Under the pieces are notes generated by a model. The model had not been told where the DNA came from. It made no database searches and saw nothing but the letters and a program-made list of their open reading frames with translations. Shown piece by piece: positions 63,186 to 64,000 of a stretch of 64,000 nucleotides of DNA. Position 1 is the first letter of the stretch; every line of letters starts with the position of its first letter. The DNA is from Ischnura elegans (Eukaryota > Arthropoda > Insecta > Odonata > Coenagrionidae). Position numbers and translations under genes: made by a program. The DNA lies in NCBI RefSeq assembly GCF_921293095.1, contig NW_025791658.1, positions 496,001-560,000 of the forward strand. Direction: 5' to 3'.

Positions 63186-64000
63186 AATTTACTAACTTTA
63201 TATCTTAGATACTTACAAGAGGAGACCACGCAACTTACACCGCCTTTTTCAATTCCGTATTTTTTATGGCCTTCGGAATGGTGAACACATCCCTGAACTA
63301 GTAGTGGTTCCATTGAATGGGCCTTAGTTTGGCTGTAATTAATTAATTTTCATGCGGTACTTTTCACAAGCCACATACAGTTCCATAATATCGCTCCACT
63401 CAGAAGACGGGTGAGGTGGGGTAGTGGTAACATTTAGGAGGAGTCGTCGTATCTCCGTGTTTGAAATGACACTGCTTAAATACCTAAACGCCGATATGAT
63501 GATAAAAAAATAGTCTCATGTCTATGCTTGTCGCAATTAAAATTAATGAAAAAGTTGATGCCGTATGATCACAATGAGGACAACAAAATATACAGCCATC
63601 ACAAAGCCCCGAACCCTGGCCCCCTGGATGATAGCCTTAAATGCTATAGCGTGGTATACCACTACCCCAGCTGGGTTCAAATCTAGTGTCTTTGTAAACC
63701 TCAAAATATACGAAGGGACTTCAATAAGTAATGCAATAATTTTTTGTTCACGGAAAATTTTGGCTGAAAAAGTTTGGCATCTTTTGCAAATCTATTTTTC
63801 AGTCTACGGTCTGACAGAGATTCCCATCCGAGTTTATCTTAGAGGACGGTTAACAGGATAATAACTAGGAGGGGGGGGGACAAGCCAAGTTGTGACATTT
63901 TAGCATGGAAAAGGTGAATGAAACCAACATTTTAAGAAAAAAATTAAATGAGCGCTTTATTAGTTTATGAGATTATTGACTCCTGAGAGAGACTCAGTTG
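63186..64000. other. Window end; possible mariner terminus
   Basis: At 63708 'acgaagggacttcaataagt' followed by aatgcaataatttt resembles a mariner terminal repeat. No second end or transposase is visible before the window closes. 'gctgggttcaaatctag' (63669) is a B-box-like sequence, perhaps a SINE trace. No gene was recognised. Confidence 0.35.

Overview
The window is animal nuclear DNA, most likely from an insect or another arthropod with a transposon-rich genome. The main evidence is a split ZAD (zinc-finger-associated) domain, which is characteristic of insect nuclear proteins, at the start of one long multi-exon gene. Long AT-rich introns full of mariner, pogo/Tigger-like, hAT, piggyBac, Helitron, Penelope-like and non-LTR elements fit this. 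There is no prokaryotic operon structure, CRISPR array or rRNA. I cannot name the species.

One host gene dominates: a plus-strand gene with coding exons at 2839-2973, 6334-6486, 7073-7198, 18613-18732, 21266-21415, 29048-29191 and 35172-41864. Every intron has GT..AG ends and is phase 0, so the exons join into one frame of about 2,506 codons. Exons 1-2 form the ZAD (Cys-x2-Cys in each). Exons 3-6 are short, acidic or low-complexity linkers. Exon 7 is a 6.7-kb single exon with three families of degenerate amino-acid repeats, basic nuclear-localisation-like clusters, about seven SUMO-acceptor-type psi-K-x-E sites (counting exons 5 and 6) and SUMO-interaction-like motifs at both ends. No C2H2 fingers follow the ZAD, which is unusual. 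Decayed copies of the 33-residue repeat continue for more than 1 kb beyond the stop codon.

Almost everything else is mobile DNA. 0-2.7 kb: inverted-repeat elements upstream of the gene. 3-35 kb: introns holding LINE fragments, two internally deleted mariners, several TA-flanked pogo/Tigger-like elements, hAT elements with readable 8-bp target duplications, a piggyBac-type element nested in a hAT-like one, a Penelope-like GIY-YIG fragment, a Helitron helicase fragment, a tRNA-derived SINE and long hairpins. 42-46 kb: gene 3' flank. 46-50 kb: four 3' ends of related non-LTR retrotransposons, one with endonuclease-domain remains. 50.3-54.3 kb: a four-level nest (inverted-repeat element > hAT > Helitron > pogo-like). 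54.5-57.2 kb: a piggyBac with a decayed transposase, inserted in another hAT-like element. 57.8-64 kb: further repeats, AT-rich palindrome clusters and one weak candidate terminal exon.

All assignments come from reading the sequence and the reading frames; no database search was run. Mobile-element superfamilies rest on terminal repeats, target duplications and recognisable protein motifs.
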